Source: Fodinibacter sp963800505
GTDB lineage: Bacteria; Actinomycetota; Actinomycetes; Actinomycetales; Dermatophilaceae
NCBI GenBank assembly: GCA_963800505.1
Contig: CAWDBL010000016.1
Location: 58,747 to 122,746 of the forward strand
DNA: 64,000 nucleotides
Reading direction: 5' to 3'
Positions 48,974 through 57,451 of this stretch are shown piece after piece. The notes beneath the pieces are model-generated. The model saw nothing but the letters and a program-made list of their open reading frames with translations. It had not been told where the DNA came from and made no database searches. A program made the position numbers and the translations under genes. How positions within the stretch are numbered: the first letter of the stretch is position 1; each line of letters starts with the position of its first letter.

Positions 48974-50124
48974 CCGAAGTTCCTTCCTTCGCCGCGGTAG
49001 GACGGGACCGTCTCCACCAGCTCGTCCCCGCGCACGAGGTGCACCGTGTCGAACCGCTCGAGCAGCTCGCCCGCCTTCGCGCCCCGCAGCCACACCCGGT
49101 CCCCGATCCGCACCCCGTCGGCCGCTGCGCCGCGAAGCGGGGTCTGCACCTCGCCGGCCGCCTCGGTGCGCACCAACGACAGCCCGCGGCGCACGGGTGA
49201 CGGTACCCGCGACCACCCGGGCTCCCCGCTGGCCACGTAGCCGCCGCCGAAGGCCGTGACGTAGCCCGGCCCGGGCCGCCGCACGACCGGCAGGGCGAAG
49301 GCCATCGCCGGCCGCGGGGCGAAGTCGTCGTAGCCGTCGAACAGCGTGGGCGCGTAGAGGCCGGAGCCTGCGGCGAGCTCGGTGACGACCGGGTCACCGC
49401 CGAAGCGGTGCAGGCTGCCGGTGCCTCCCCCGTTGACGAAGCGCAGGTCGGTCTCGGCGCGCACTGCCGCCACGACGGCGGCACGCCGCACACCCAGCTC
49501 ACGCACCGAGCGCCGCTTCATCGTGCGCACGTGCGGCCCGGCATCCGGCAGCCCGGCGACCTGCGCGTCGTAGAACATCACCCCTCGCACGTCGAGGCCC
49601 ACGCCCAGCGCCGCGCGCACCACCGCCAGCGCCTGCTCGGGTCCGCGCGTGGGCGAGCGGCGCACCCCGAGGTGCACCCGGCCCACCCGCAGCGACGCGT
49701 CGACGTCGAGCGCCACGCCCAGCCCGACGACGTCGGAGCCCAGGGTGTCGCGCAGCCAGCGCACGTGCTCGACCGAGTCGATGGTCACCGTCACCTCGGC
49801 GCGGAGGAGGTCGTCGGTGGCGACGGCCCGCAGCGCGGGCTCGTCGACGCTGGGGTAGGCCACGAAGACGTCGCGCACCCCCGACTCGACCAGCCAGACC
49901 GCCTCGGGCACCGCATACGCCATCACGCCGGCGAACCCGGGCCGCTGCAGCACCCGGTCGAGCACGGCGCGGCAGCGCACCGACTTGGAGGCGACCCGCA
50001 CCGGCAGCCCACCGGCTCGCGCGACGAGGTCGTCGGCGTTGGCGTCGAAGGCGTCGAGGTCGAGCACCACGAGGGGTGCCGGCAGCCCTGCCGTCGCTGC
50101 CGCCCAGTGGTCCGTCACCGTCAC
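48970..50124 (-). CDS. Alanine racemase / D-threonine aldolase-type PLP protein (amino acid deaminase-aldolase-like)
   Basis: A 384-residue PLP enzyme of the fold-III barrel type. The N-terminal PAPLVVLDLDAFDANADDLV and GLPVRVASKSVRCRAVLDRV carry the Lys that would bind PLP (A-S-K-S). The barrel continues through VGLGVALDVDASLRVGRVHL and FVNGGGTGSLHRFGGDPVVT, and the C-terminal DUF-like end (RIGDRVWLRGAKAGELLERF) is typical of the D-threonine aldolase-like domain. GTG at 50124 (VTVTDHW) is the start. It is the first gene of an operon with the lactone oxidase and DUF2804 gene, joined by GTGA. The pair suggests a sugar/amino-acid-derived pathway without fixing it. Confidence 0.82.
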   Translation of the reverse strand: MTVTDHWAAATAGLPAPLVVLDLDAFDANADDLVARAGGLPVRVASKSVRCRAVLDRVLQRPGFAGVMAYAVPEAVWLVESGVRDVFVAYPSVDEPALRAVATDDLLRAEVTVTIDSVEHVRWLRDTLGSDVVGLGVALDVDASLRVGRVHLGVRRSPTRGPEQALAVVRAALGVGLDVRGVMFYDAQVAGLPDAGPHVRTMKRRSVRELGVRRAAVVAAVRAETDLRFVNGGGTGSLHRFGGDPVVTELAAGSGLYAPTLFDGYDDFAPRPAMAFALPVVRRPGPGYVTAFGGGYVASGEPGWSRVPSPVRRGLSLVRTEAAGEVQTPLRGAAADGVRIGDRVWLRGAKAGELLERFDTVHLVRGDELVETVPSYRGEGRNFG

Positions 50125-50153
50125 GGTGCCGACCCTAGTGCGATGCTGGGCCG

Positions 50154-50390
50154 GTGACCCACGACCCCGGGACATTCGTCGGCGACCCGCCCCGGACGCG
50201 GTGGCACCGCGCGTGGGTCGTCGCTGCGGTGACCCTCGGCGCCCTGGTCGCCGCCGCGGCCTTCCGCAGCTCCACCGGCGTGCTGCTGGAACCGATCGAG
50301 GACGAGTTCGGCTGGTCGCGGGCGGTCACGTCCGGGGCGGTCAGCCTCAACCTGGTGCTCTACGGGCTCATCGCACCGTTCGTCCCCGAC
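50154..50390 (+). pseudogene. MFS transporter gene remnant (first ~78 codons)
   Basis: From GTG 50154 the sequence reads as the start of a major facilitator transporter: RTRWHRAWVVAAVTLGALVA, AFRSSTGVLLEPIEDEFGWS, then SRAVTSGAVSLNLVLYGLIA with the conserved end of helix 2 (L-Y-G-L-I-A-P-F). After APF the match stops abruptly at about 50389. The ORF then continues into a hairpin (VPDVTNRSQQGQHHRPG) and ends at 50501 without the other ten helices. The start is 29 bases from the divergent PLP gene. The gene is truncated and surely non-functional. Confidence 0.75.
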
Positions 50391-50392
50391 GT

Positions 50393-50447
50393 GACCAATA
50401 GGTCACAGCAGGGACAGCACCACCGTCCCGGATGTGACCTATTGGTC
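50393..50447. repeat. Large inverted repeat (15-bp perfect arms) at the MFS truncation point
   Basis: GACCAATAGGTCACA at 50393-50407 pairs perfectly with TGTGACCTATTGGTC at 50433-50447, and an inner GGGAC/GTCCC stem (50411/50425) lies inside. Part of the right arm (GTGACCTATTGGTCGAT) recurs at 51009-51025, before the polyprenyl synthase stop. The element starts within five bases of where the MFS homology is lost. Confidence 0.85.
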
Positions 50448-50512
50448 GATGTGAGGACACCCCAATGCACCGGCTGCGGGGGTCTGACCAGGTGCTCGTG
50501 ACCTCGACCCGG

Positions 50513-50656
50513 CTACCGCCTGGTAGGTGGGGTGATCGAAGCACCTACTGCGCCGTAGCCGACGCTTGGTCGGAGCCGGCCCGCGACCTGGCGTCGTCTA
50601 CCACCTGGTAGATGGAGTGATCGAAGCACCTACTGCGCCGTAGCCGACGCTTGGTC
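50513..50656. repeat. 59-bp direct repeats with hairpin (85-bp period)
   Basis: CTACCGCCTGGTAGGTGGGG... at 50513-50571 is repeated with few changes at 50598-50656 (CTACCACCTGGTAGATGGAG...). Each copy contains an imperfect hairpin CTACC...GCGCCGTAG. The first 17 bases equal the left arm of the hairpin at 28200, so this belongs to a dispersed repeat family. Confidence 0.8.
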
Positions 50657-50864
50657 TGGCCCGGCGGCCCGCGGACGTCGCCACATTGAGGCCCCTACCG
50701 GTGGCTCGCCGCGGCTCAGGTCGGGAGAACCGCGGCAGGAGCGGAGCGGTGGGATGCCGGAGGCGAGCCGACCAGCGAAGGGTCAGGAGCGTGGGTGAGC
50801 ACGGCCGAAGGAGCGGAGCGGCGGGATGCCGTGGGCGAGCCGATGGACGGGTCCGGCGGCGGGT

Positions 50865-50922
50865 CCCACGCTCCGCGTGGGCGCGCGACCGAGCGCCAGC
50901 CGGGTCCCACGCTCTGCGTGGG
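50865..50922. repeat. Two CCCACGC-GCGTGGG hairpins in a G-rich repeat block
   Basis: CCCACGC-TCC-GCGTGGG at 50865-50881 and CCCACGC-TCT-GCGTGGG at 50906-50922 are perfect 7-bp stems with 3-base loops. A third copy (loop TTT) is at 60249-60265. Around them, GAGCGG(A/T)GGGATGCCG... recurs at 50743 and 50815, so 50680-50960 is a degenerate repeat patch without a gene. 50391-51046 as a whole holds only repeats. Confidence 0.8.
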
Positions 50923-51008
50923 CGGGAGTGCGGATGGTCAACGGCCGCACACGGCATCCCACCGCGTAGCGGTCAGCAAGAAGCGCGAGCCAGCCGAGCG
51001 TCCCCCGG

Positions 51009-51025
51009 GTGACCTATTGGTCGAT
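51009..51025. repeat. Partial copy of the 50433 arm
   Basis: GTGACCTATTGGTCGAT is identical to bases 50434-50450. It lies 22 bases before the stop codon of the polyprenyl synthase gene and is followed by a GGGACA that also follows, in looser form, the first copy. It marks the right edge of the repeat block. Confidence 0.7.
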
Positions 51026-51046
51026 TCCGGGACAGGCGTCCCGGTC

Positions 51047-52075
51047 TCAGCCGACGCGGGTGACGACGCCGGTGGCCAGGGCGCGCAGGGCGTCCTTGGC
51101 GTCGCTGTCGGGCAGCGAGGTGAGCACGTCCTGCGCCTGGCGGGCCACGGCATACGTGTGCTCGCGTGCGAGGTCCATCGCCCGGTGCCCGCGCAGCAGG
51201 CCCAGCGCCTCGGCGAGCCTCTCGTCGTCCTCGAGGTCACCGGTGAGCAGCGTGCGCAGCCGGTCGTCGGCGGGGTCGCCGGAGGTGAGCACGTGGATGA
51301 CGGGCAGGGTGCGCTTGCCCTCGCGCAGGTCGGTGCCCGGGGTCTTGCCGGTCTCGTCGGCCTCGGACTCGATGTCGATGAGGTCGTCGGCGAGCTGGAA
51401 GGCGATGCCGAGCAGCTCGCCGAACTCGCGCATCGTCTCGATCGTGGCGTCGTCGCAGCCGCCGAACATCGCGCCGTAGCGCGCGGCCGTGGCGATGAGC
51501 ACCCCGGTCTTGTCGGCGAGCACGCCGAGGTAGTAGTCGACGGGGTCGGTGCCGGGTGGGCAGGGGCGGTCGTCGCGGATCTGGCCCGAGCACAGCCGCA
51601 CGAAGGTCTGGGCCTGGATCTTGACGGCCTGCGGGCCGAGGTCGGCGACGATGTCGGACGCCGTGCCGAAGAGCAGGTCGCCGACCAGGATGGCGGTGGA
51701 GTTGCCGTAGGCGGCGTTGGCGCTCGAGGCGCCGCGACGCACCTGCGCCTCGTCCATCACGTCGTCGTGGTAGAGCGAGGCCAGGTGGGTCAGCTCGACG
51801 CCCGTGGCGGCGGCCACGACGCGCTCGTCGATACCGTCGCCGAGCTCGGCCGCCAGCAGCGTGAGCAGCGGCCGGAACCGCTTGCCGCCCGCTGCGGTGA
51901 GGTGCGAGCCCGCCTGGGCGATGAACGGGTCGTCGGAGTCGACCCGGGCCGTGATGAGCGCGTTGACGGCGGCGAGCCCCTCGGCGAGCCGCACCCGCAG
52001 CCGCTGCGAGGCACCCGGCAGCTCGAGCACCGAGGGGGTGCCGCGCTGGACCGGTTCCGCCGTCACCGGCGTCAC
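51047..52075 (-). CDS. Polyprenyl diphosphate synthase (trans-isoprenyl, menaquinone side chain type)
   Basis: A 342-residue trans-polyprenyl synthase. The first Asp-rich motif is LTHLASLYHDDVMDEAQVRR (D-D-x-x-D), the second IAFQLADDLIDIESEADETG, and AAGGKRFRPLLTLLAAELGD is the allylic-substrate G-K-x-x-R-P segment. It condenses isopentenyl diphosphate to a long allylic chain such as heptaprenyl or octaprenyl diphosphate, the menaquinone tail. The GTG at 52075 overlaps the nuoN stop as GTGA, so it is the last gene of the complete nuo operon. Its role in making the quinone that complex I reduces fits this position (inference from context). Chain length cannot be set from sequence alone. Confidence 0.9.
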   Translation of the reverse strand: MTPVTAEPVQRGTPSVLELPGASQRLRVRLAEGLAAVNALITARVDSDDPFIAQAGSHLTAAGGKRFRPLLTLLAAELGDGIDERVVAAATGVELTHLASLYHDDVMDEAQVRRGASSANAAYGNSTAILVGDLLFGTASDIVADLGPQAVKIQAQTFVRLCSGQIRDDRPCPPGTDPVDYYLGVLADKTGVLIATAARYGAMFGGCDDATIETMREFGELLGIAFQLADDLIDIESEADETGKTPGTDLREGKRTLPVIHVLTSGDPADDRLRTLLTGDLEDDERLAEALGLLRGHRAMDLAREHTYAVARQAQDVLTSLPDSDAKDALRALATGVVTRVG

Positions 52076-53643
52076 AACAGGAACTGCGAGGCGTTGCTCG
52101 CGATCTCGAGCAGGAAGCTGGGCACGATGCCGAGCACCACGGTGGCGGCCACGCCAGCCGTGATCGCCACGGTCGAGCCGATCGACGGGGTCAGCACGAC
52201 GACGACCTCGTCGTCGCCGGGTGCGTCGGTGAAGTACATCAGCACGATGAGCCGCACGTAGACGAACGCCGTGACGGCCGACGCGAGCACCGCGATGACC
52301 ACGAGCAGGGCGCCGCCGGCACCGGAGGCGACCGCCGGCGCGAACGCGGCGTACTTCGCGGTGAAGCCCGAGGTGAGCGGGATGCCGGCGAAGGCGAGCA
52401 GCAGGAACGAGAACGTCGCCGCGAACACCGGGTGGTGGCGGCCCAGGCCCGCCCACTGCGACAGGTGCGAGGCCTCCGAGCCGCCCTGGCGCACCATGGC
52501 GACCATGCCGAACGCGGCGACCGTGGCGAAGCCGTAGGCCACCAGGTAGAACATGACGCCGCCGATCGCGGCCTGCGAGAACGCCAGCACGCCGACGAGG
52601 ATGAAGCCGGCGTGGGCGATCGAGGAGTAGGCGAGCAGGCGCTTGACGTCGGTCTGGGTCACCGAGAGCACCGCGCCGACGACCATGGTGAGCACGGCGA
52701 TGGCGTAGATGCCGCCCTGCCAGTCCCAGCGGTCGGCGCCGACGCCGACGAACGCCACCCGCAGGATGACGCCGAAGGCCGCGAGCTTGGTGCAGGCGGC
52801 CATGAAGCCGGTGACCGGGGTGGGGGCGCCCTGGTAGGCGTCCGGGGTCCACGAGTGGAACGGCACCGCGCCGACCTTGAACAGCAGGCCGACGAGCAGG
52901 AGCACCACCCCGGGGATGAGCAGCCCGTCGAGGTCGCCGGGTGCCGTGGAGATGGCCGTGGAGATGGCCCGCAGGTCCGAGGAGCCCGCGTAGCCGAAGA
53001 GCAGGGCGGAGCCGAAGAGGAAGAAGGCGCTGGAGAAGCCACCGAGCAGGAAGTACTTCAGGGCGGCCTCCTGCGACAGCAGGCGGCGCCGGCGGGCCAG
53101 GCCGGTCATCACGTAGAGCGGCAGCGAGAGCACCTCGAGGCCGACGAACATGGTGATCAGGTCGTTGGCGGTGAGGAAGACCATCATCCCGAGCACCGCG
53201 AACAGGGTGAGCGGGAAGACCTCGGAGGTGGCGTAGCCGGCCCGGGTGGCGATGTCCTCCTGGTTCGAGCCCGGCGTCGAGGCGCCCATCGGGGTGAACG
53301 CGTCGCCGCCGACACCCCCGAAGCGCTCGCCCATGATGAGCACGCTGATCACGGCGAGCAGCAGCAAGGCACCCATGAGGAAGACCGAGACGCCGTCGAT
53401 GACGACCGAGCCGCCCAGGGTGACGGTCTGGTTGTCGCGCGACCAGACCAGCAGCGCCGCGAAGGAGCCGAGCAGCACCAGCGTGGTCAGCCACACCTGG
53501 ATGCCGTGCCGGGCGCGCCGCGGCGCGAACGCCTCGACGAGCACCCCGACGAGCGCCCCGAGGACGACGACGAGGATCGGGGCGACGGCGGCGTAGTCGA
53601 CGTCGACGGACTGGAACTCGGCGGCGATCACGGCGGCGGTCAC
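52072..53643 (-). CDS. nuoN: NADH-quinone oxidoreductase subunit N (complete nuo operon)
   Basis: A 523-residue antiporter-type subunit. Signatures are MFVGLEVLSLPLYVMTGLAR (membrane Glu), EAALKYFLLGGFSSAFFLFG, FKVGAVPFHSWTPDAYQGAP (Lys and H-S-W-T-P-D) and TQTDVKRLLAYSSIAHAGFI, all canonical for NuoN. It belongs to the proton-pumping arm of complex I. GTG at 53643 overlaps the nuoM stop as GTGA, and the stop overlaps the polyprenyl synthase start. A long hydrophilic loop (RFGGVGGDAFTPMGASTPGS) between helices 3 and 4 is an actinobacterial feature. It shares only family-level similarity with the NuoN of the first locus. Confidence 0.95.
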   Translation of the reverse strand: MTAAVIAAEFQSVDVDYAAVAPILVVVLGALVGVLVEAFAPRRARHGIQVWLTTLVLLGSFAALLVWSRDNQTVTLGGSVVIDGVSVFLMGALLLLAVISVLIMGERFGGVGGDAFTPMGASTPGSNQEDIATRAGYATSEVFPLTLFAVLGMMVFLTANDLITMFVGLEVLSLPLYVMTGLARRRRLLSQEAALKYFLLGGFSSAFFLFGSALLFGYAGSSDLRAISTAISTAPGDLDGLLIPGVVLLLVGLLFKVGAVPFHSWTPDAYQGAPTPVTGFMAACTKLAAFGVILRVAFVGVGADRWDWQGGIYAIAVLTMVVGAVLSVTQTDVKRLLAYSSIAHAGFILVGVLAFSQAAIGGVMFYLVAYGFATVAAFGMVAMVRQGGSEASHLSQWAGLGRHHPVFAATFSFLLLAFAGIPLTSGFTAKYAAFAPAVASGAGGALLVVIAVLASAVTAFVYVRLIVLMYFTDAPGDDEVVVVLTPSIGSTVAITAGVAATVVLGIVPSFLLEIASNASQFLL

Positions 53644-55226
53644 TTGGTGCTCCCGGAGGCGTTGGTCGGCGTGGGGTCGGTGACGCCGACGTAGGTCAGC
53701 GTCCGGTCGACGGCCGGGTTGAGGATGTCGAGCACGGGCTTGGGGAAGAAGCCGAGCAGGATGAACGAGGCGATGATCGGCACCACGACGACCTTCTCGC
53801 GGATCGACAGGTCATGCGGCGCCTCGCCCTCGGCGAAGCTCGGCTTCGGCCCGGTCATGGTGCGCTGGTACATCAGCAGGATGTAGAGCGCAGCCAGCAC
53901 GGTGCCGAGGGTCGCGATGACGGCGGCGGCCTCGTAGCGCATGAAGGTGCCCTGCAGCACGAGGAACTCGGACACGAACGAGGACAGGCCGGGCAGCGCA
54001 AGGCTGGAGAGCCCGACCACGAGGAAGGACCCGGCGAGCACCGGGGTGACCCGCTGCCAGCCGCCGTAGTCGGGAATCCGCTTGGAGCCCCGGCGGGCGA
54101 CGAGGAACCCGGCCAGCAGGAACAGCCCGGCGGTCGAGAAGCCGTGGTTGACCATGTAGAGGGTCGAGCCCGCTCCACCGACGGTGGTCAGCGCGAAGAT
54201 GCCCAGCACGATGAGGCCGAAGTGGCTGATCGAGGTGAACGCGATGAGCCGCATCATGTCGGTCTGGCCGATCGCCAGCAGGGCGCCGTAGATGATCGAG
54301 ATGACGGCCAGCGTGATGACGACCGGGGTGGCCCACTGCGAGGCCTCCGGGAACAGCTGGAGGCAGAACCGGATCATCCCGTAGGTGCCGACCTTGTCGA
54401 GGATGCCGACCAGCAGCACCGCGGTCGCCGGACGTGCCTCGGTGGCGGCATCGGGCAGCCAGGTGTGCACGGGCCACATCGGCGCCTTGACGGCGAACGC
54501 GACGAAGAACCCGACGAACATCCAGCGCAGCGCCGTGGTCGACGCGTCGAGGTTGCCGGTGAGGCTGGAGATCAGGAAGCCGTTCTCGCCGCCGGGGCCG
54601 GCGATGTAGACCGCGATGACGGCCACGAGCATGATCAGGCCGCCCGCGAGCGAGAACAGCAGGAACTTGACCGCGGCGTACTGCCGGCGCGGCCCACCGA
54701 ACAGGCCGATCAGGAAGTAGACCGGGATCAGCATCGCCTCGAAGAAGACGTAGAACAGGAACACGTCGGTGGCGGCGAAGACGCCGACGATGAACGCCTC
54801 GAGCACCAGCATCAGCGCGAAGTAGCGCTTGTTGCGCGCCGCGAGGGCGTGCGCGGCATCCGCGGCCTCGTCGTCGGTCAGCGACTCGTCGACGGCCGGG
54901 GTGAGGTCGTTCCACGCGGCGAGCAGGCAGACCGGCACGAGGATGGCGGCCATCACGATGAGCGACAGCGCGATGCCGTCGACGCCCAAGGCGTAGGAGA
55001 CCCCGAACTGCGGGATCCACGAGTGCACCTCGGAGAGCTGGAACTGCTCAGCGGACCCGGCGTCGAACCGCACCCAGGCGAGCACGGCCAGCGCCAGCGT
55101 GACCAGCGAGAAGCCGAGGGCCACCGGCTTCGCCTGGCGCGCGGCGTTGCCGGGCAGCGCAGCGACGACGACGGCGCCGAGCAGCGGCACCACCATCATC
55201 AGGGTGAGCAGGGGCAGGGAGTTCAC
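53640..55226 (-). CDS. nuoM: NADH-quinone oxidoreductase subunit M (complete nuo operon)
   Basis: A 528-residue antiporter-type subunit. It shows LFYVFFEAMLIPVYFLIGLF-type FLFYVFFEAMLIPVYFLIGL (with the essential Glu), KAPMWPVHTWLPDAATEARP (K and H-T-W-L-P-D), LDKVGTYGMIRFCLQLF and IGQTDMMRLIAFTSISHFGL. GTG 55226 (VNSLPLLTLM) is preferred because it makes a GTGA overlap with the nuoL stop; a start at 55238 gives four more residues. The stop overlaps nuoN. A long loop between helices 3 and 4 (ESLTDDEAADAAHALAARNK) is unusual but occurs in other actinobacteria. The subunit belongs to the membrane arm. Confidence 0.95.
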   Translation of the reverse strand: MNSLPLLTLMMVVPLLGAVVVAALPGNAARQAKPVALGFSLVTLALAVLAWVRFDAGSAEQFQLSEVHSWIPQFGVSYALGVDGIALSLIVMAAILVPVCLLAAWNDLTPAVDESLTDDEAADAAHALAARNKRYFALMLVLEAFIVGVFAATDVFLFYVFFEAMLIPVYFLIGLFGGPRRQYAAVKFLLFSLAGGLIMLVAVIAVYIAGPGGENGFLISSLTGNLDASTTALRWMFVGFFVAFAVKAPMWPVHTWLPDAATEARPATAVLLVGILDKVGTYGMIRFCLQLFPEASQWATPVVITLAVISIIYGALLAIGQTDMMRLIAFTSISHFGLIVLGIFALTTVGGAGSTLYMVNHGFSTAGLFLLAGFLVARRGSKRIPDYGGWQRVTPVLAGSFLVVGLSSLALPGLSSFVSEFLVLQGTFMRYEAAAVIATLGTVLAALYILLMYQRTMTGPKPSFAEGEAPHDLSIREKVVVVPIIASFILLGFFPKPVLDILNPAVDRTLTYVGVTDPTPTNASGSTK

Positions 55227-57142
55227 TGGATCACCCACAGAGCGCCGAGGATGGTGACGACACCGGTGAGCATCGTCAGGGCGTACGACCGGGCGTAACC
55301 GGTCTGGAGGTGGCGCAGCCTCGAGGAGACCCCGCCGACCAGGGCTGCCATGCCACCGACCGCGCCGTCGACCCCGCGGGCGTCGGCGAACACCAGCCCG
55401 CGGGTCAGGTGGATGCCGGGGCGCATGAACAATCCCTCGTTGACGGCGTCCTGGTAGAGGTCGACCCGCGCGGCCTGGGTGATCGCCGAACCCTTGGGCG
55501 CGACCTCGGGCACGACGTCGGCACCGTAGCGCCGCCAGGCCCAGAACGCGCCGACGAAGACCAGCGCCAGGGTGGTCACCATGATCACCGGGACCGGCAG
55601 CACCGGGTGGTCCTCGACCGGCTCACCGACCACCGGCGCCAGCCAGGCCGTGATGATGCCGGTCGGCCCGAGGATGAGGCCGAGGAACGCCGAGCCCAGG
55701 GCGAGCACCATCATCGGGATGGTCATCGTGAGCGGCGACTCGTGCGGGTGCTGGTCGTCCTCCCAGCGCTTCTCACCGTGGAAGGTCATGAAGAACAGCC
55801 GCGACATGTAGAAGGCCGTGATGCCGGCGCCGAGCATGGCGGTGGTGCCGAACACCCAGGGTTGCCAGCCCTCGCCGACGAACGCCGACTCGATGATCTT
55901 GTCCTTGGACCAGAACCCCGAGAACGGTGGGACGCCGATGATCGCCAGCCAGCCCAGCCCGAAGGTGACCCAGGTGATCTTCATGACGAGGGACAGTGCC
56001 CCGTAGTGGCGCATGTTGACCCGGTCTCGCATGCCGTGCATCACCGACCCGGCCCCGAGGAACATCCCGGCCTTGAAGAAGCCGTGGGTGAGCAGGTGGA
56101 AGATCGCGAAGGCGTAGCCGATCGGGCCCAGGCCCGCGGCCAGCATCATGTAGCCGATCTGGCTCATCGTGGAGGCCGCGAGGGCCTTCTTGATGTCGTC
56201 CTTGGCGCAGCCGATGATCGCGCCGAAGATCAGCGTGATCGCGCCGACGAACGCCACCGCGAGCCGGGCGTCGGGGGTGGCGGTGAAGATGACGTCGGAG
56301 CGGACGATGAGGTAGACGCCGGCGGTGACCATGGTCGCCGCGTGGATGAGCGCGGACACCGGTGTCGGGCCGGCCATCGCGTCGCCGAGCCAGGACTGCA
56401 GCGGGAACTGCGCCGACTTGCCGCAGGCCCCGACCAGCAGGAGCAGGCCCATCGCCGTGAGCACCCCGGCGTTGGCGGTGGCCACGCCCGCGTCGACGGT
56501 GGCGTAGTCGACCCCGCCGAAGGTGACGAACATCAGCATGATCGCGATGAGCAGGCCGAGGTCACCGACCCGGTTGACGAAGAACGCCTTGTTGGCGGCG
56601 GTCGCGTAGGCGGGGTTCCAGTTCCAGAAGCCGATCAGCAGGTACGAGGCCAGGCCGACGCCCTCCCAGCCGACGAACAGCAGCAGGTAGGAGTCGGCGA
56701 GCACCAGCAGGAGCATCGAGGCGACGAAGAGGTTGAGGTAGGCGAAGAAGCGCCGCTTGTCGGGGTCGTGCTCCATGTAGCCGATCGAGTACACGTGGAT
56801 CAGCGACCCGACGAAGGTGATCAGCATGACGAAGCACATCGACAGCGGGTCGACGAGCAGCCCGACGTCGAGCTGGAAGGAGCCCGCGGGGATCCAGTCC
56901 CACAGCGTCAGGTGCATCGCCCGCGCCTCCGGCGCCAGGCCCACGAGCTGGATCAGGATGACCAGGCCCACGGCGAACGCGCCCCACGACATGCCGGTGC
57001 CGAGGTAGGCGCCGATCTTGTCGGTGCGCCGCCCGCCGAGCAGGAGGATCGCGGCACCGAACAGCGGCAGCGCGATGAGCAGCCACGCGAAGGCGGAGGC
57101 TCCGCTCGCGTTGGCCGCCACCTCGAAGGTGAGTGAGGACAC
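55223..57142 (-). CDS. nuoL: NADH-quinone oxidoreductase subunit L (complete nuo operon)
   Basis: A 639-residue antiporter-type subunit. Landmarks are FVGWEGVGLASYLLIGFWNW, NKAFFVNRVGDLGLLIAIML, GKSAQFPLQSWLGDAMAGPT and IGCAKDDIKKALAASTMSQIGY, together with the VSALIHAATMVTAGVYLIVR helix; all are normal NuoL motifs. A late FMRPGIHLTRGLVFADARGV and a final helix match the lateral helix and the anchor. The start GTG 57142 is fixed by AAGGAG six bases upstream. The stop overlaps nuoM (GTGA), and the gap to nuoK is nine bases. It is a proton-pump subunit of the NADH-dependent complex. Confidence 0.95.
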   Translation of the reverse strand: MSSLTFEVAANASGASAFAWLLIALPLFGAAILLLGGRRTDKIGAYLGTGMSWGAFAVGLVILIQLVGLAPEARAMHLTLWDWIPAGSFQLDVGLLVDPLSMCFVMLITFVGSLIHVYSIGYMEHDPDKRRFFAYLNLFVASMLLLVLADSYLLLFVGWEGVGLASYLLIGFWNWNPAYATAANKAFFVNRVGDLGLLIAIMLMFVTFGGVDYATVDAGVATANAGVLTAMGLLLLVGACGKSAQFPLQSWLGDAMAGPTPVSALIHAATMVTAGVYLIVRSDVIFTATPDARLAVAFVGAITLIFGAIIGCAKDDIKKALAASTMSQIGYMMLAAGLGPIGYAFAIFHLLTHGFFKAGMFLGAGSVMHGMRDRVNMRHYGALSLVMKITWVTFGLGWLAIIGVPPFSGFWSKDKIIESAFVGEGWQPWVFGTTAMLGAGITAFYMSRLFFMTFHGEKRWEDDQHPHESPLTMTIPMMVLALGSAFLGLILGPTGIITAWLAPVVGEPVEDHPVLPVPVIMVTTLALVFVGAFWAWRRYGADVVPEVAPKGSAITQAARVDLYQDAVNEGLFMRPGIHLTRGLVFADARGVDGAVGGMAALVGGVSSRLRHLQTGYARSYALTMLTGVVTILGALWVIQ

Positions 57143-57151
57143 TGGTGCTCC

Positions 57152-57451
57152 TTACAGCTTCAGCAGGTTCGCGTCATCGACCGAGGCCGAGCGACGGGAA
57201 CGGAAGATCGCCATGATGATCGCGAGTCCCACGACGACCTCCGCCGCGGCCACCACCATGACGAAGAGGGCGAGCACCTGGCCGTCGAGGGTGCCGTGGA
57301 TGCGTGCGAACGTGACGAAGACGAGGTTGGTCGCGTTGAGCATGAGCTCGACGCCCATGAAGACGATGATCGCGTTGCGGCGGGTGAGCACGGTGGCTCC
57401 ACCGATCGCGAACAGGATCGTCGCCAGGTAGATGTAGTTGACGACGTTCAC
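57152..57451 (-). CDS. nuoK: NADH-quinone oxidoreductase subunit K (complete nuo operon)
   Basis: A 99-residue membrane subunit with three helices. LTRRNAIIVFMGVELMLNAT contains the R-R-N-x-x-x-x-F-x-G-x-E-L-M-L-N motif, with the membrane Glu, and FVMVVAAAEVVVGLAIIMAI the second conserved Glu. GTG 57451 overlaps the nuoJ stop (GTGA). It ends nine bases before the nuoL start, with a separate ribosome site for nuoL in that gap. Compared with the 102-residue NuoK of the first locus it keeps the canonical asparagine after the motif. Confidence 0.95.
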   Translation of the reverse strand: MNVVNYIYLATILFAIGGATVLTRRNAIIVFMGVELMLNATNLVFVTFARIHGTLDGQVLALFVMVVAAAEVVVGLAIIMAIFRSRRSASVDDANLLKL

